The position numbers were made by a program, and so were the translations under genes. Of a stretch of 64,000 nucleotides of DNA, positions 17,153 through 25,686 are shown one piece after another. The notes under the pieces are model-generated. The model saw only the letters and a list, made by a program, of their open reading frames with translations, searched no databases and was not told the DNA's origin. Position 1 is the stretch's first letter. Every line of letters starts with the position of its first letter. Source of the stretch: JAEUMG01 sp963805405 (GTDB taxonomy: Bacteria; Pseudomonadota; Alphaproteobacteria; Rhizobiales; Aestuariivirgaceae); assembly GCA_963805405.1 (NCBI GenBank), contig CAWDUC010000020.1, positions 930,001 to 994,000 of the forward strand, in the 5' to 3' direction.

Positions 17153-18240
17153 TGGCGCGCTGCCTTAAGCGCCTCAGGCAGCACGCGAGCCAGGAAATCG
17201 AGTTCAGGTTCAGGCCCAGCGCTGATGCGGATGCAGCGATCGAGCGGGGCAATGCCAGGCATTCGTACGAAAACGTCGCGCATCGCGAGTTCATCAAGCA
17301 CGCGCCTGGCATATGCGCCATCGCCACCGCAATCGATCGTCACGAAATTGGTGGCCGACGGCAAAGGCTTGAGCCCGTTGTCGCGGGCGATGGTGGCGAT
17401 GCGTTCGCGCGCCGCTTTCACCTTCGCAACGACATCGCGAAGATAGGCCTGATCGGCAAGCGCCGCCAAGGCGGCAACTTGCGCCAATCTGTTGACGCCG
17501 AAATGATTGCGCACCTTGTCGAAGCTCTTGATCAATTCCTTCTCGGCGAGTGCATAGGCAACGCGCAGGCCGGCAAGGCCATAGGCCTTGGAAAAGGTAC
17601 GGAAGCGGATGACACGCGGATCCGAGACATCGAGCGGCGGCAAGGTGCCGTCCGGCGCGAATTCGCCATAGGCCTCGTCAAGGCAGAGAATTGCGCCCTC
17701 GGGCAAGCTTTCGACGAGCCGTGAGATATCAGCTGCCGGCCACCATGAGCCCATGGGATTGTCCGGATTGGCAAGGAACACGAGCCGCGCCTTTTCGCGT
17801 CGCGCGAGGTCGGCGAGCGCGTGCGGGTCTTCGCGATCATTCGAATAAGGGACGGTGACAAGGCGGCCGCCATAGCCCGCGACATGGAAATTGAAAGTCG
17901 GATAGGCGCCTTGCGAGGTCGCAACGGCGATGCCGGGTTCAATGAACATACGAACCGTGTAGCCGAAGAGGCCATCTATTCCCTCGCCTACCACGACATT
18001 GTCCGGTGAAACGCCGAGATGTGCCGCCAGGGCCTGCTTCAACTCGTAATTCTCGGGATCGCAATATTTCCAGGATTGCGCGGCGGCAGCGGCAATTGCG
18101 GCGACGACAGATGGCGCCGGGCCGAAGCCATTTTCATTGGCGCCAAGCCGCGCACGAAAAGGTTTGCCGCGCCTGCGTTCGAGCGTTTCGGGGCCGACGA
18201 AGGGTACGCTCGACGGCAATGAGCGCACCAAAGGCGTCAT
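17149..18240 (-). CDS. HisC-like pyridoxal-phosphate aminotransferase
   Basis: A 363-residue fold-type I aminotransferase of the histidinol-phosphate/aromatic branch. Features are RLGANENGFGPAPSVVAAI, YCDPENYELKQALAAHLGV, NPDNPMGSWWP, LDEAYGEFAP and the PLP-lysine motif FSKAYGLAGLRVAYA. Usual family length. HisC paralogues outside his operons often transaminate aromatic amino acids. This gene is not near other his genes and is coupled to a SABATH methyltransferase, which hints at a specialised role. The start at 18240 gives a family-like N-terminus, although the frame stays open to 18423. Confidence 0.86.
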   Translation of the reverse strand: MTPLVRSLPSSVPFVGPETLERRRGKPFRARLGANENGFGPAPSVVAAIAAAAAQSWKYCDPENYELKQALAAHLGVSPDNVVVGEGIDGLFGYTVRMFIEPGIAVATSQGAYPTFNFHVAGYGGRLVTVPYSNDREDPHALADLARREKARLVFLANPDNPMGSWWPAADISRLVESLPEGAILCLDEAYGEFAPDGTLPPLDVSDPRVIRFRTFSKAYGLAGLRVAYALAEKELIKSFDKVRNHFGVNRLAQVAALAALADQAYLRDVVAKVKAARERIATIARDNGLKPLPSATNFVTIDCGGDGAYARRVLDELAMRDVFVRMPGIAPLDRCIRISAGPEPELDFLARVLPEALKAARQ

Positions 18241-18398
18241 GAGTGACTCGACCAAAGGCAATCCTCCCAACTGGGCGCTATCGCATGACGCTGCGAGACA
18301 GGCAATGATTGTGGCATGCCCGCAACAAGTAGGGATTCTCGGCCATCTTTCACCAAGTCGTGACCTTCTGAACGAAGGCGGGCCTGTAGACAGTCTCC

Positions 18399-18758
18399 AT
18401 GCGTGAGACCCCTCGCCCGGCATCAGCCTGGGTAAAGAGACTATTCGTCTTATCGTGTCTGTTGATCTTGTGCGTAAGCCAGGTCCTGGTTCCGGCCGCG
18501 CGCGTTCACATCAAACTCGGATCTGTATTGCCCGCCAGTGAGATCGTAGTGCTCGCCGGCGAGCAAAGCCGCAATGGGCAAGTGCCTTGTGGGCAAGAGG
18601 TGCGAACCTGCCTCAACATCAAGCTTGCACCGATCCGGTTGGCCTCGATTGAACCGACCCAGCGCGGGTTCAGCGTTCTAGTATTTCCGAAACATTCAGC
18701 GGCCATAATGATTGGGTTGATACCGGCCGTCCCGACGCCGCCCCCGCGCCTGGCTTGA
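18399..18758 (+). CDS. Hypothetical secreted or membrane-anchored protein
   Basis: A 119-residue frame beginning MRETPRPASAWVKRLFVLSC, with a single hydrophobic segment (residues about 12-32, ending VLVPAA) typical of a signal peptide or anchor. The mature part has two cysteines (PCGQEVRTCLN) that could form a disulfide, and a hydrophobic, proline-rich end. I do not recognise the family. It sits between the divergent aminotransferase and the L,D-transpeptidase, and the coding signal is weaker than that of its neighbours. Confidence 0.42.
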   Translation: MRETPRPASAWVKRLFVLSCLLILCVSQVLVPAARVHIKLGSVLPASEIVVLAGEQSRNGQVPCGQEVRTCLNIKLAPIRLASIEPTQRGFSVLVFPKHSAAIMIGLIPAVPTPPPRLA

Positions 18759-18830
18759 GAGCGCTGATCCGCAGGATCCTTGGGCCCTGCGTAATCCCAT
18801 TCTCACAGCAATTTTCTCGAAGGTATCATC

Positions 18831-19476
18831 ATGCCGATCAACCGGCGTTCTTTCCTTTTGGGCGGACTCTGCCTGCCGCTCGCTGCATGCGCAGATGACG
18901 AAGGACTCAGCATCAACTCTGTCGTCAGCCCTGCAGGCTCCCGAATCTACGGTCCGATCCCGGACGAGCCCTACCCCATCCCCGCGGTGAAATCCCGTCA
19001 GCTAAAGGCAAAATACCGTCGTGAGCTTGTGGTCTATCGTGGCCCGCAACAACCGGGCACGATCATCGTCGATACGCCTGCCCGCTATCTCTACCTCGTT
19101 CAGGAAAATGGACAGGCGATCCGCTATGGCGTCGGGATCGGCCGGGATGGTTTCGCCTGGGCGGGCGAGGCGCGCATTCGGTACAAGCGCAAATGGCCGC
19201 GCTGAACTCCGCCGTCAGAGATGATCGCCCGCCAGCCTGAACTCGAAAAGTATCGCAACGGGATGGAACCCGGAACTCGACAATCCGCTCGGGGCACGCG
19301 CCCTCTACATCTTCGACGGCAATCGCGACACGCTCTATCGACTGCACGGCACCCAGGATGCCTCGAGTATCGGCAAGGCCGTCTCGTCGGGATGCGTGAG
19401 ACTGATCAACCAGGACGTTATCGACCTCTATGAAAGGGTCAAACCGGGGGCGAGGATTATCGTGAAACAGACATAG
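18831..19476 (+). pseudogene. L,D-transpeptidase (YkuD/ErfK), interrupted by a stop and a frameshift
   Basis: Corrected, this is a 214-residue periplasmic L,D-transpeptidase that would form 3-3 crosslinks or attach proteins to peptidoglycan. It has a lipoprotein-like or Tat-like start (NRRSFLLGGLCLPLAACADD, with lipobox LAAC), then PGTIIVDTPARYLYLV and the catalytic motif SSGCVRLINQDV with the nucleophilic Cys. Two lesions are visible. An in-frame TGA at 19203-19205 stands where family members have Trp (KWPR-W-TPPSE), and one extra A at about 19274 shifts the frame before LDNPLGARALYIF. The final 20 bases overlap the convergent LysR gene. True decay and sequence error are both possible. Confidence 0.75.
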
Positions 19477-20311
19477 GCGCGCGCACGGCCGCAATTGCTG
19501 CCTCAAACCAGAGCCAGGCAGCCGTCGTCTGTGCCACTTCGACGACATAGGCGCGGCGGGTGAAGTGCGGAGCCTTCGCGACCGAGTGGAGCCGGCCCGC
19601 AGCAAGCCACGGCTTTGCATGTCGCTTCGTGACATAGCCGGTGCCACCTGAGCGCAGGAGATGGTCGATCGCCCATTGTGAGGACGCGACGGTCAGTGCA
19701 GACGTCGTATCGCCGGGATAGGCGGCGGCGTGGAGACGGCGGAATTCTTCGCCATGGTCGACATAGACATAGGAAGGGCCGAGATCAGGCGCCGGCAACG
19801 GCTTGTCGGCGACGAGGACGAGTTCGTCGTCGAACAATGTCCGGGTCGCGAAGCTGCCGCCGGACTGGGGTGCATAGCAGAAGGCAACATCAATCAAGCC
19901 GATTGACAGCCAGCGATCGAGTTGGCGCTGCTCGCCCGGCCAGACGGCGAGCGCCACACCAGGCGCCTCGGCGCGAACGAAATCGAGGAAGGTGCGACCG
20001 GCATCGTCCCAGAGATCGAAATCGAGCCCCAGATTGCAGACACCGACGAAGCCTTTCGGCAGCGAAACTTCGTAGCGGGCCTGACGCCAGAGCTGCACCA
20101 TCAGTTCGGCATAGCGCTTGAACTTGAAGCCCGCCGAAGTGAGCTCGGCGCCGGACTTATTACGGTGAAGAAGCTTTTGGCCGATCTCGTCTTCAAGCGC
20201 GTTGATGCGCGCCGTGACGGTCGATTGCGTCACGTTCAGGCGCCGCGAGGCGGCGATCAGGCTTCCCGCTTCGATAACTGCAAGAAATGTCTTGATTTCT
20301 TCGAGGTTCAT
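19457..20311 (-). CDS. LysR family transcriptional regulator
   Basis: A 284-residue LysR-type regulator. The winged helix-turn-helix is at residues 1-60 (EEIKTFLAVIEAGSLIAASR, LNVTQSTVTARINALEDEIG), followed by a periplasmic-binding-protein-like effector domain (VCNLGLDFDLWDDAGRTFLD, GLIDVAFCYAP, DDELVLVADKPLP). It is transcribed divergently from the flavin oxidoreductase-tautomerase-hydrolase set, so by the usual LysR arrangement it probably controls that set from the 113-base intergenic region. Confidence 0.9.
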   Translation of the reverse strand: MNLEEIKTFLAVIEAGSLIAASRRLNVTQSTVTARINALEDEIGQKLLHRNKSGAELTSAGFKFKRYAELMVQLWRQARYEVSLPKGFVGVCNLGLDFDLWDDAGRTFLDFVRAEAPGVALAVWPGEQRQLDRWLSIGLIDVAFCYAPQSGGSFATRTLFDDELVLVADKPLPAPDLGPSYVYVDHGEEFRRLHAAAYPGDTTSALTVASSQWAIDHLLRSGGTGYVTKRHAKPWLAAGRLHSVAKAPHFTRRAYVVEVAQTTAAWLWFEAAIAAVRAPMSVSR

Positions 20312-20424
20312 TTTGCTAGTTCGGAATTTCCGAACATAATCGGCAAAAATATTCGTTATTCAAAGAGATAATTTTCTGCCAGCATGCCGGCACGTATAAA
20401 ACCTGAAGACCCGTGGATTATCCG

Positions 20425-21458
20425 ATGGAATTCAACCACTTCCTTTCCGCCTATTATCCCGGACAAGTCCTATGGCGGCGACCGGCTTTATGCCGACATG
20501 ATCGCGCAGGCCAGGCTCGCCGACCGGCTGGGCTATCGCGGTGTCACCATCCCCGAGCATCACCTGATCAACATCCTGCTGATCCCCGTCCCGCTTCAGA
20601 TGGCGGTGCAAGGTCGCAGCGGTCACGCGCAATCGTCAAGATCATGACCTCGGTCTGCGTGCTGCCGCTGCACGACATGCGAATCTTTGCCGGCGAAGGC
20701 CATCCAGGCCGACATCCTGTGCGAGGGGCCGGTTGATGCTGGGCGTCGGGCGCGGCGCATTCGCCTATGAGATGTCGCGGATGGGCAAGCCGATCGAGGA
20801 AGTCGCGCGAGCGCTTCGATGAATCGCTCGACCTGCTGATGGCGCTGTTCACGCGGGAAGAAGTGTCGTGGAAGGGCAAGTACTACAATTTCGAGCCGAT
20901 CACCGTCATGCCGCGGCCGGTCAAGCCGATGCGCAGATCATGATGGCGGTCATGGTGCCCGAAGCGATCGAGGCCTGGACGAAGCGCGGCTTTCACATCC
21001 AGACAACACCGCTCGATGCCACTAGTCGAGAAGATGATGGAACAGGTCAATGCCTTCATGCGCGGCAAACAAGACTTGGCGCAGCCGGCGCGCACCTTCG
21101 CCTGGCGCTTTCGCGCGTGTGCTGCGTCGCGAATCGGAGGCCGAAGAGCGCGCCAAGCTCGAACTCGCCAATGACTATTACGGCCGGTTCGACAATGTGT
21201 TTACCGGGCCTGGCATCGTCGAGAACGGCGCGATACGCCCTCTGCCGCTCAAGCAGACGATGGAAGAATTCAGCAGTCGATCATCGTCTGCTCGGCGGCG
21301 GAAATGGTCGACCGGCTCGGCCTATATCACGATGCTCGGCGTCAACGAGATCATCATGAACCTGAATATCGGCCACTCCAATGACGAGGCGATGGAGTGC
21401 ATGGAGAGATCGCCGAGGAGGTGATGCCGCATTTCTGCCTGAGCAAAAAGTGGCGTGA
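20425..21458 (+). pseudogene. LLM-class flavin-dependent oxidoreductase, at least 13 indels
   Basis: Frame-corrected, this encodes a luciferase-like F420/FMN-dependent monooxygenase of about 342 residues. It starts MEFNHFLSAYYPDKSYGGDR and continues through GYRGVTIPEHHLINILL, the MTSVCVLPLHDMRIFAGEAI segment, LMLGVGRGAFAYEM, MVPEAIEAWTKRGFHIQT and GVNEIIMNLNIGHSNDEAME. I count nine +1 insertions (around 20461, 20609, 20632, 20698, 20729, 20802, 21023, 21117 and 21330) and four -1 deletions (around 20925, 21268, 21405 and 21447). The net change agrees with the length modulo three. No substitution damage is obvious, which argues for sequence error. It heads a set with the tautomerase and hydrolase. 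Confidence 0.72.
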
Positions 21459-21474
21459 TACAAGGGGAAAGGAC

Positions 21475-21673
21475 GTGCCGGTCATTCGCGTTGAAATGTT
21501 CAAGGGGCGCACGCCGCGATCAAAAGCGGGCGATGGTCAAAGAGCTGACGGATGGGTTCCTGCGGGCCTGCGGGGGCAAGCCGGAGAGCGTTACGGTCGT
21601 CATCGCCGATGTCGACAAGGAAGACTGGGGAACTGCCGGCGAATTGATGGCCGACAAATACCCGGACAAGTAG
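21475..21673 (+). pseudogene. 4-oxalocrotonate tautomerase family protein (one frameshift)
   Basis: A 65-residue tautomerase. The GTG start at 21475 is followed by Pro (M-PVIRVEMFKGRTP), so removal of the initiator leaves the catalytic N-terminal proline. A GGGGAAAGGA ribosome site precedes it. The remainder is QKRAMVKELTDGFLRACG and VVIADVDKEDWGTAGELMAD. An extra base at about 21516 shifts the frame after GRTP. Family members isomerise 2-hydroxymuconate-type dienols in aromatic meta-cleavage pathways, although many small tautomerases have other roles. It lies between the flavin oxidoreductase and an alpha/beta hydrolase. Confidence 0.76.
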
Positions 21674-21676
21674 ATC

Positions 21677-22463
21677 ATGCCGACGCCGATCCGTTCCGCC
21701 TTCTCCGTCGAGGGCGAAGGCCCTGCCCTTTTTCTCATCCACGGCATCGGCGCGTCGCGGCATTCCTGGGATGGGCTCGTCGACGCCTCAAGGGCGAATT
21801 TCGCTGCATCGGCTATGACCTGCGCGGCCATGGCAAGTCGCCGATGCCGCGGCCGCCGTACAGCCTCGATGACCTTGTCGAGGATCTCGAGGCGCTGCGC
21901 GCCGAACTCGGCATCGAGCGGGCGCATTTCATGGGACATTCGCTCGGCGGGATGATCGGGCCGGCCTATGCGCGCAAATATCCCGGGCCGTGTGATTTCG
22001 CTCGGGCTGTTGTCCACAGCCGCCTGCCGAACCGCCGACGACAGCGCCAAGGTCAAGGGCGTGGTCGCCGCCATGCGCGCAGAAGGGCATCGCGCCGGTC
22101 CTGGAGACGCTCAAAGACCGCTGGTTCACGCCGGAATTCGCGCAAGCGCCGCCCGGACGTCATCGAAGCGGCGCATGAAGCAGGTGGTCGACACCGACCC
22201 GGAAGTTTTCCTGAGCGTTTTCGACATCTATGCCGAGACTGAAATGGCGCCCTGGCTGCACGAAGTCGACAAGCCGTCACTGGTGCTGACGGGCGAGAAT
22301 GACGGCGGCTGCAATCCGCGCCTCAACCAGTTCATCGCAGGACAATTGCCAAAGTCGGAATTGGTGATTCTGCCCGGTTCTCCGGCACGCAATCTTGCTT
22401 GAAGCTGCCGACCAGGTTGCTCCGCCGGTGCTCGCCTTCCTCCATAAGCATCGGGAAGGATGA
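21677..22463 (+). pseudogene. Alpha/beta hydrolase, about six indels
   Basis: Frame-corrected length is about 260 residues. It has the alpha/beta hydrolase oxyanion motif FLIHGIGASRHSWDGL near residue 20, the nucleophile elbow FMGHSLGGMIG with Ser, the catalytic acid in VLTGENDGGCNP and a His in the GSRHAILLEAAD region. Single-base changes occur near 21790 (-1), 21986, 22087, 22150, 22171 and 22383 (+1 each), and the net shift fits the length. The start ATG is four bases after the tautomerase stop, so the three genes form an operon. With a tautomerase and a flavin monooxygenase, a ring-cleavage or lactone hydrolase role is possible. Confidence 0.7.
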
Positions 22464-22549
22464 CGTCAAATCGGCGATTGTGCATAAAGTCCCCCGCGCT
22501 GCGACGTCCCGATGGGCTGGGCGGGCGCGGCGGGAAACTGGAGGGACAA

Positions 22550-22804
22550 ATGGGAATTGAAGCTCTCATCATCGCGCTGATCATCGGCGCTATCGCCGGC
22601 TGGCTGGCCGGACAAGTGGTTAAAGGGGGTGGGTTCGGGCTGATCGGCGATATCGTGGTCGGTATCATCGGTGCGCTCGTTGCAAGCTGGCTGTTTCCGT
22701 CGCTTATGCCTGCATTGGGCGGTGGCATCGTCGGTTCAATCATTTCAGCGGCCATCGGCGCAATCATCGTGCTGGTCATCGTCAAGCTTATCAAGCGAGC
22801 GTGA
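22550..22804 (+). CDS. GlsB/YeaQ/YmgE family small membrane protein
   Basis: An 84-residue protein with three glycine-rich membrane helices (ALIIALIIGAIAGWLAGQV, GDIVVGIIGALVASWLFPS, GSIISAAIGAIIVLVIVKL). This is the pattern of transglycosylase-associated (YeaQ/GlsB) stress proteins of the cell envelope. The ATG at 22550 has a GGAGGGAC ribosome site, so the longer open frame back to 22460 is rejected. The exact function of the family is unknown. A hairpin follows the gene. Confidence 0.86.
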   Translation: MGIEALIIALIIGAIAGWLAGQVVKGGGFGLIGDIVVGIIGALVASWLFPSLMPALGGGIVGSIISAAIGAIIVLVIVKLIKRA

Positions 22805-22821
22805 CGACCTAATCCTACTGC

Positions 22822-22846
22822 GGCCGGAACCGGACCGGTTCCGGCC
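22822..22846. terminator. Perfect hairpin after the GlsB-like gene
   Basis: GGCCGGAACCGG and its exact complement flank a single A, giving a 12-base inverted repeat 17 bases after the stop codon. The trailing sequence TCGCCTTTC has only a short T-run, so termination may be partial. The next gene starts about 20 bases later. Confidence 0.6.
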
Positions 22847-22864
22847 TCGCCTTTCAAGGAGTGA

Positions 22865-23821
22865 GTGGTGGCGTATCCGATGCCGACCGATCGGGAAGTG
22901 ATCGCCTTCATCGAAAAGACCCTGGCGTTCTATCCGGCGGACAGTTTCGGCAATTCGACCGATCACAACCGCGCGCTCTACGACCGTTATGCTGGTGCGT
23001 TTCGCGCCGCGCGTCCCGCCAGTGTCGCGACCGAAGATTTCACTATCGCCGCAAATGAACCGACGCGCATGATCTCAGCGCGCCGCTACCGTGCGGAGCA
23101 GCACACCTATCCCGACGTAGCGGTGCTCTACCTGCATGGCGGTGGCTTCGTCCTCGGCGGCCTAGAAAGCCATGACGATGTCTGCGCCGAAATGGCAGCG
23201 AAGACAGGCATAGATGTCGTCTCTGTCGATTACCGCCTGGCGCCGGAACATCTGCATCCCGCCCAGCTCGATGATGCGGAAGCCGCATACGTATCACTCG
23301 GCGAGCATTATCCCAGTGTCATTGTTGCCGGCGATAGTGCCGGCGGCAATCTAGCCGCAGCCCTCTGCCTCCGCTGCCGAGCGCGTGGCCACAGGCAGCC
23401 GGCGGGTCAGATCCTCATCTATCCGGGGCTCGGTGGCGACGCCGACAAAGGCTCCTATCTCGAGAATGCGGAAGCGCCGATGCTTACCCGCGCCGAATGC
23501 CTTCACTACTCAAAAGTGAGAAGTGGCGGCGTCGAGCGCAGTGAGATTGGCGATCCCGAGATATCACCTCTGCTCGCGCAGAATTTCTCGGGCCTCGCGC
23601 CGGCCTTTGTCGTAACGGCTGACATCGATCCGTTGCGGGACGACGGTTCCGGCTACGTTGCAAAGCTGGCTGCGGCGGGGGTGGCGGCCGAGTACCGAAA
23701 CGAGCCGCAACTCGTCCATGGCTATCTCCGCGCAAGAAACTTGTCACGGCGTGCGGCAGAGAGTTTTGCCGCGATTTGTGCCTCCGCTATTCGCTTTGCG
23801 GTGGCGGCTGCGCCTGAGTGA
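22865..23821 (+). CDS. HSL-type alpha/beta hydrolase (esterase)
   Basis: A 318-residue family IV esterase. It has LYLHGGGFVLGGLESHDDVC, the DYRLAPEHLHPAQLDDAEAA hallmark, a GDSAGGNLAAALC nucleophile elbow, the catalytic Asp in TADIDPLRDDG and the His in LVHGYLRAR. GTG starts at 22865 or 22868 follow AAGGAG. It is a second, clearly different HSL paralogue besides the one at 11.1 kb. Substrate unknown. It precedes the XRE-cupin regulator by 55 bases and may be the end of an independent unit. Confidence 0.88.
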   Translation: MVAYPMPTDREVIAFIEKTLAFYPADSFGNSTDHNRALYDRYAGAFRAARPASVATEDFTIAANEPTRMISARRYRAEQHTYPDVAVLYLHGGGFVLGGLESHDDVCAEMAAKTGIDVVSVDYRLAPEHLHPAQLDDAEAAYVSLGEHYPSVIVAGDSAGGNLAAALCLRCRARGHRQPAGQILIYPGLGGDADKGSYLENAEAPMLTRAECLHYSKVRSGGVERSEIGDPEISPLLAQNFSGLAPAFVVTADIDPLRDDGSGYVAKLAAAGVAAEYRNEPQLVHGYLRARNLSRRAAESFAAICASAIRFAVAAAPE

Positions 23822-23843
23822 AAAACGGGTTTGCTTTTTTCAC
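23818..23843. promoter_or_regulatory. A/T inverted repeat between esterase and XRE-cupin gene
   Basis: GTGAAAAA and TTTTTTCAC form an inverted repeat with a 9-base spacer, spanning the esterase stop codon and ending 33 bases before the XRE-cupin start. ACGGGT and ACCCGT also pair within it. The site could be an operator for autoregulation by the XRE protein or an intrinsic terminator with its T-run in the stem. The sequence does not decide between these. Confidence 0.35.
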
Positions 23844-23876
23844 CCGTGCGCCCATAGTGGCGGCTAGGGAGACGTC

Positions 23877-24488
23877 ATGGCCGGAAGGGCAGCACGGGCC
23901 GTCGAAGTCGGAGAAACCGACACGGCAGCCAACCACGATTTCGTCGGAAAGGCCGTGCGCGAACTGCGCATCGCCAAGAACAGAACGCTCGCCGAACTGG
24001 CGCGCGCCAGCAATTTATCCGTCGGTCATCTGAGCCAGATCGAGCGCGGCGTATCGAGCCCATCGGTCAAATCGCTCCACGCTATCAGCCGCGCACTCGA
24101 TGTGACGATTAGTTGGTTCTTTCTACCCGCCGATCCGGCGAGCGCCTATGAGCGGGACTATATCGTCCGGCACCGGCAGCGCCGCGCCTTGTCGTTCAAC
24201 GGCGGCGTCAAGGATTCCCTGCTCTCGCCCAATTTAAGTCGCGGGCTCGAACTCATTCTTTGCGAACTGCCACCAGGGGCAGAGAGCGGCACCGAGCCCT
24301 ATGCGCATCGCGGCGAAGAAACCGGCCTGGTGATCGAGGGCACGCTCGAAATCTGGGTTGGCGAGCGACATTTCATACTTGAAGCCGGCGACAGCTTTGC
24401 TTTTTCGAGCGAGGAGGCACATCGGTCGCGCAATCCCGGCACTTCGACTACCCGTGTCGTTTGGGCGATCGCCCCGCCTACTTACTGA
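23877..24488 (+). CDS. XRE-cupin transcriptional regulator (PuuR-like)
   Basis: A 203-residue regulator with an N-terminal XRE helix-turn-helix (residues about 22-80: VRELRIAKNRTLAELARASN, SVGHLSQIERGVSSPSVKSL) and a C-terminal cupin (HRGEETGLVIEGTLEIWVGE, LEAGDSFAFSSEEAHRSRNP). This XRE-cupin form commonly represses amine, amino-acid or polyamine uptake and catabolism genes. The ABC ATPase gene begins at the base after its stop codon, so it is the first gene of the transporter operon and probably its local regulator. Confidence 0.9.
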   Translation: MAGRAARAVEVGETDTAANHDFVGKAVRELRIAKNRTLAELARASNLSVGHLSQIERGVSSPSVKSLHAISRALDVTISWFFLPADPASAYERDYIVRHRQRRALSFNGGVKDSLLSPNLSRGLELILCELPPGAESGTEPYAHRGEETGLVIEGTLEIWVGERHFILEAGDSFAFSSEEAHRSRNPGTSTTRVVWAIAPPTY

Positions 24489-25655
24489 ATGAACATCTCC
24501 GCAGCCATAGCGCCTGCTGGCGCCACCCGCGAAGACGCTCCAGATGTCGAGTTTCGGGGCGTCTCGAAGCTCTATGGAGAGGTGCGTGCCGTTGATGGTG
24601 TCGACATGCGCCTCAAGCGCGGCGCCTTCGTCTCATTGCTTGGGCCGTCCGGCTGCGGAAAGACCACGTGCCTCCGCATGATGGCAGGCTTCGAACAGCC
24701 GACCACGGGCCAAGTGCTGATACGTGGTCAGGATGTAACTCATGTTCCTGCCTATCGGCGGCCGGTGAACATGGTGTTCCAGCACTACGCACTGTTTCCG
24801 CATCTCAATGTCGAGGCAAACGTCTCTTACGGACTACGCCAGCGCTCGCCGGCGCCCCCGGCAAGTGAAATCAAGAAGGCGGTAGCCGACGCACTCGCGA
24901 TGGTGCGGCTCGCCGGGTATGAAGGACGCCGCACCTGGGAATTGTCAGGCGGCCAGCAACAGCGTGTCGCCCTCGCCCGCGCATTGATCAATCGCCCGGC
25001 GGTGCTGCTTCTCGACGAACCACTCGCCGCGCTCGATCGCAAACTGCGCCGCGAAATGCAGATTGAACTTCAGAACCTGCAGCGCAATATCGGCATCACC
25101 TTCCTGCTCGTGACACACGACCAGGAAGAAGCGCTATCGATGAGCGATGAAGTCTGCATCATGCGCGAAGGCAAGATCGTGCAGGCTGGCACCCCGCGCG
25201 AACTCTATGACGAGCCCGTCGACCGGTACGTCGCGGATTTCGTGGGGCGCTCGAACTTCTTTCCCGGCCGTGCCGGGGCAGTCGCCAACGGCGTCGTCCC
25301 AGTCACCCTTGCCAATGGCTTTACCGCGCAAGGCCGCGCGCCCTCAACGGCCCCCGTGCCGCACGATCGCCAAGACATCGTGCTCAGCATCAGGCCCGAG
25401 CAAATGGTTATGACGGCCAAAGCGACGGACCTTCCGGACGATGTCTCGTCCCGGCTCGAGGTCGTCCTGCGCAATCGAATTTTTCTCGGTGAGCACATCG
25501 AGTATCTCGTCGAGCATGCGACGCTCGGCGAGTTTCTGGTTCTCATTCCGCGGCAGGCCGATCAGGGCGATCGCTTTGCCACCGGAGACACGGTTTCGGT
25601 CGGATGGCGACCGAAGGCTGCGCTGGTGCTGAAAGGCGCCGCGGCGCAAGGTTAA
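24489..25655 (+). CDS. PotA-type ABC transporter ATPase
   Basis: A 388-residue ATPase of the spermidine/putrescine-type importers. Walker A is LLGPSGCGKTTCLRMMAG, the Q-loop MVFQHYALFPH, the signature LSGGQQQRVALARAL, Walker B LLLDEPLAALDRKLR and the H-loop LLVTHDQEEALSMSD. A C-terminal TOBE_2 regulatory domain follows (IRPEQMVMTA, NRIFLGEHIEYLVE). Motifs and length are complete. The downstream binding-protein and two permease genes make up the rest of the importer. Confidence 0.93.
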   Translation: MNISAAIAPAGATREDAPDVEFRGVSKLYGEVRAVDGVDMRLKRGAFVSLLGPSGCGKTTCLRMMAGFEQPTTGQVLIRGQDVTHVPAYRRPVNMVFQHYALFPHLNVEANVSYGLRQRSPAPPASEIKKAVADALAMVRLAGYEGRRTWELSGGQQQRVALARALINRPAVLLLDEPLAALDRKLRREMQIELQNLQRNIGITFLLVTHDQEEALSMSDEVCIMREGKIVQAGTPRELYDEPVDRYVADFVGRSNFFPGRAGAVANGVVPVTLANGFTAQGRAPSTAPVPHDRQDIVLSIRPEQMVMTAKATDLPDDVSSRLEVVLRNRIFLGEHIEYLVEHATLGEFLVLIPRQADQGDRFATGDTVSVGWRPKAALVLKGAAAQG

Positions 25656-25686
25656 GAGCGCAGGAAGCGCTTAAATTAGGGAGGTT

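Noticed and set aside
19203..19205. TGA in the L,D-transpeptidase read as selenocysteine
   Set aside because: Relatives have Trp at this position, not Cys, there is no SECIS-like hairpin directly downstream, and the gene also has a frameshift.
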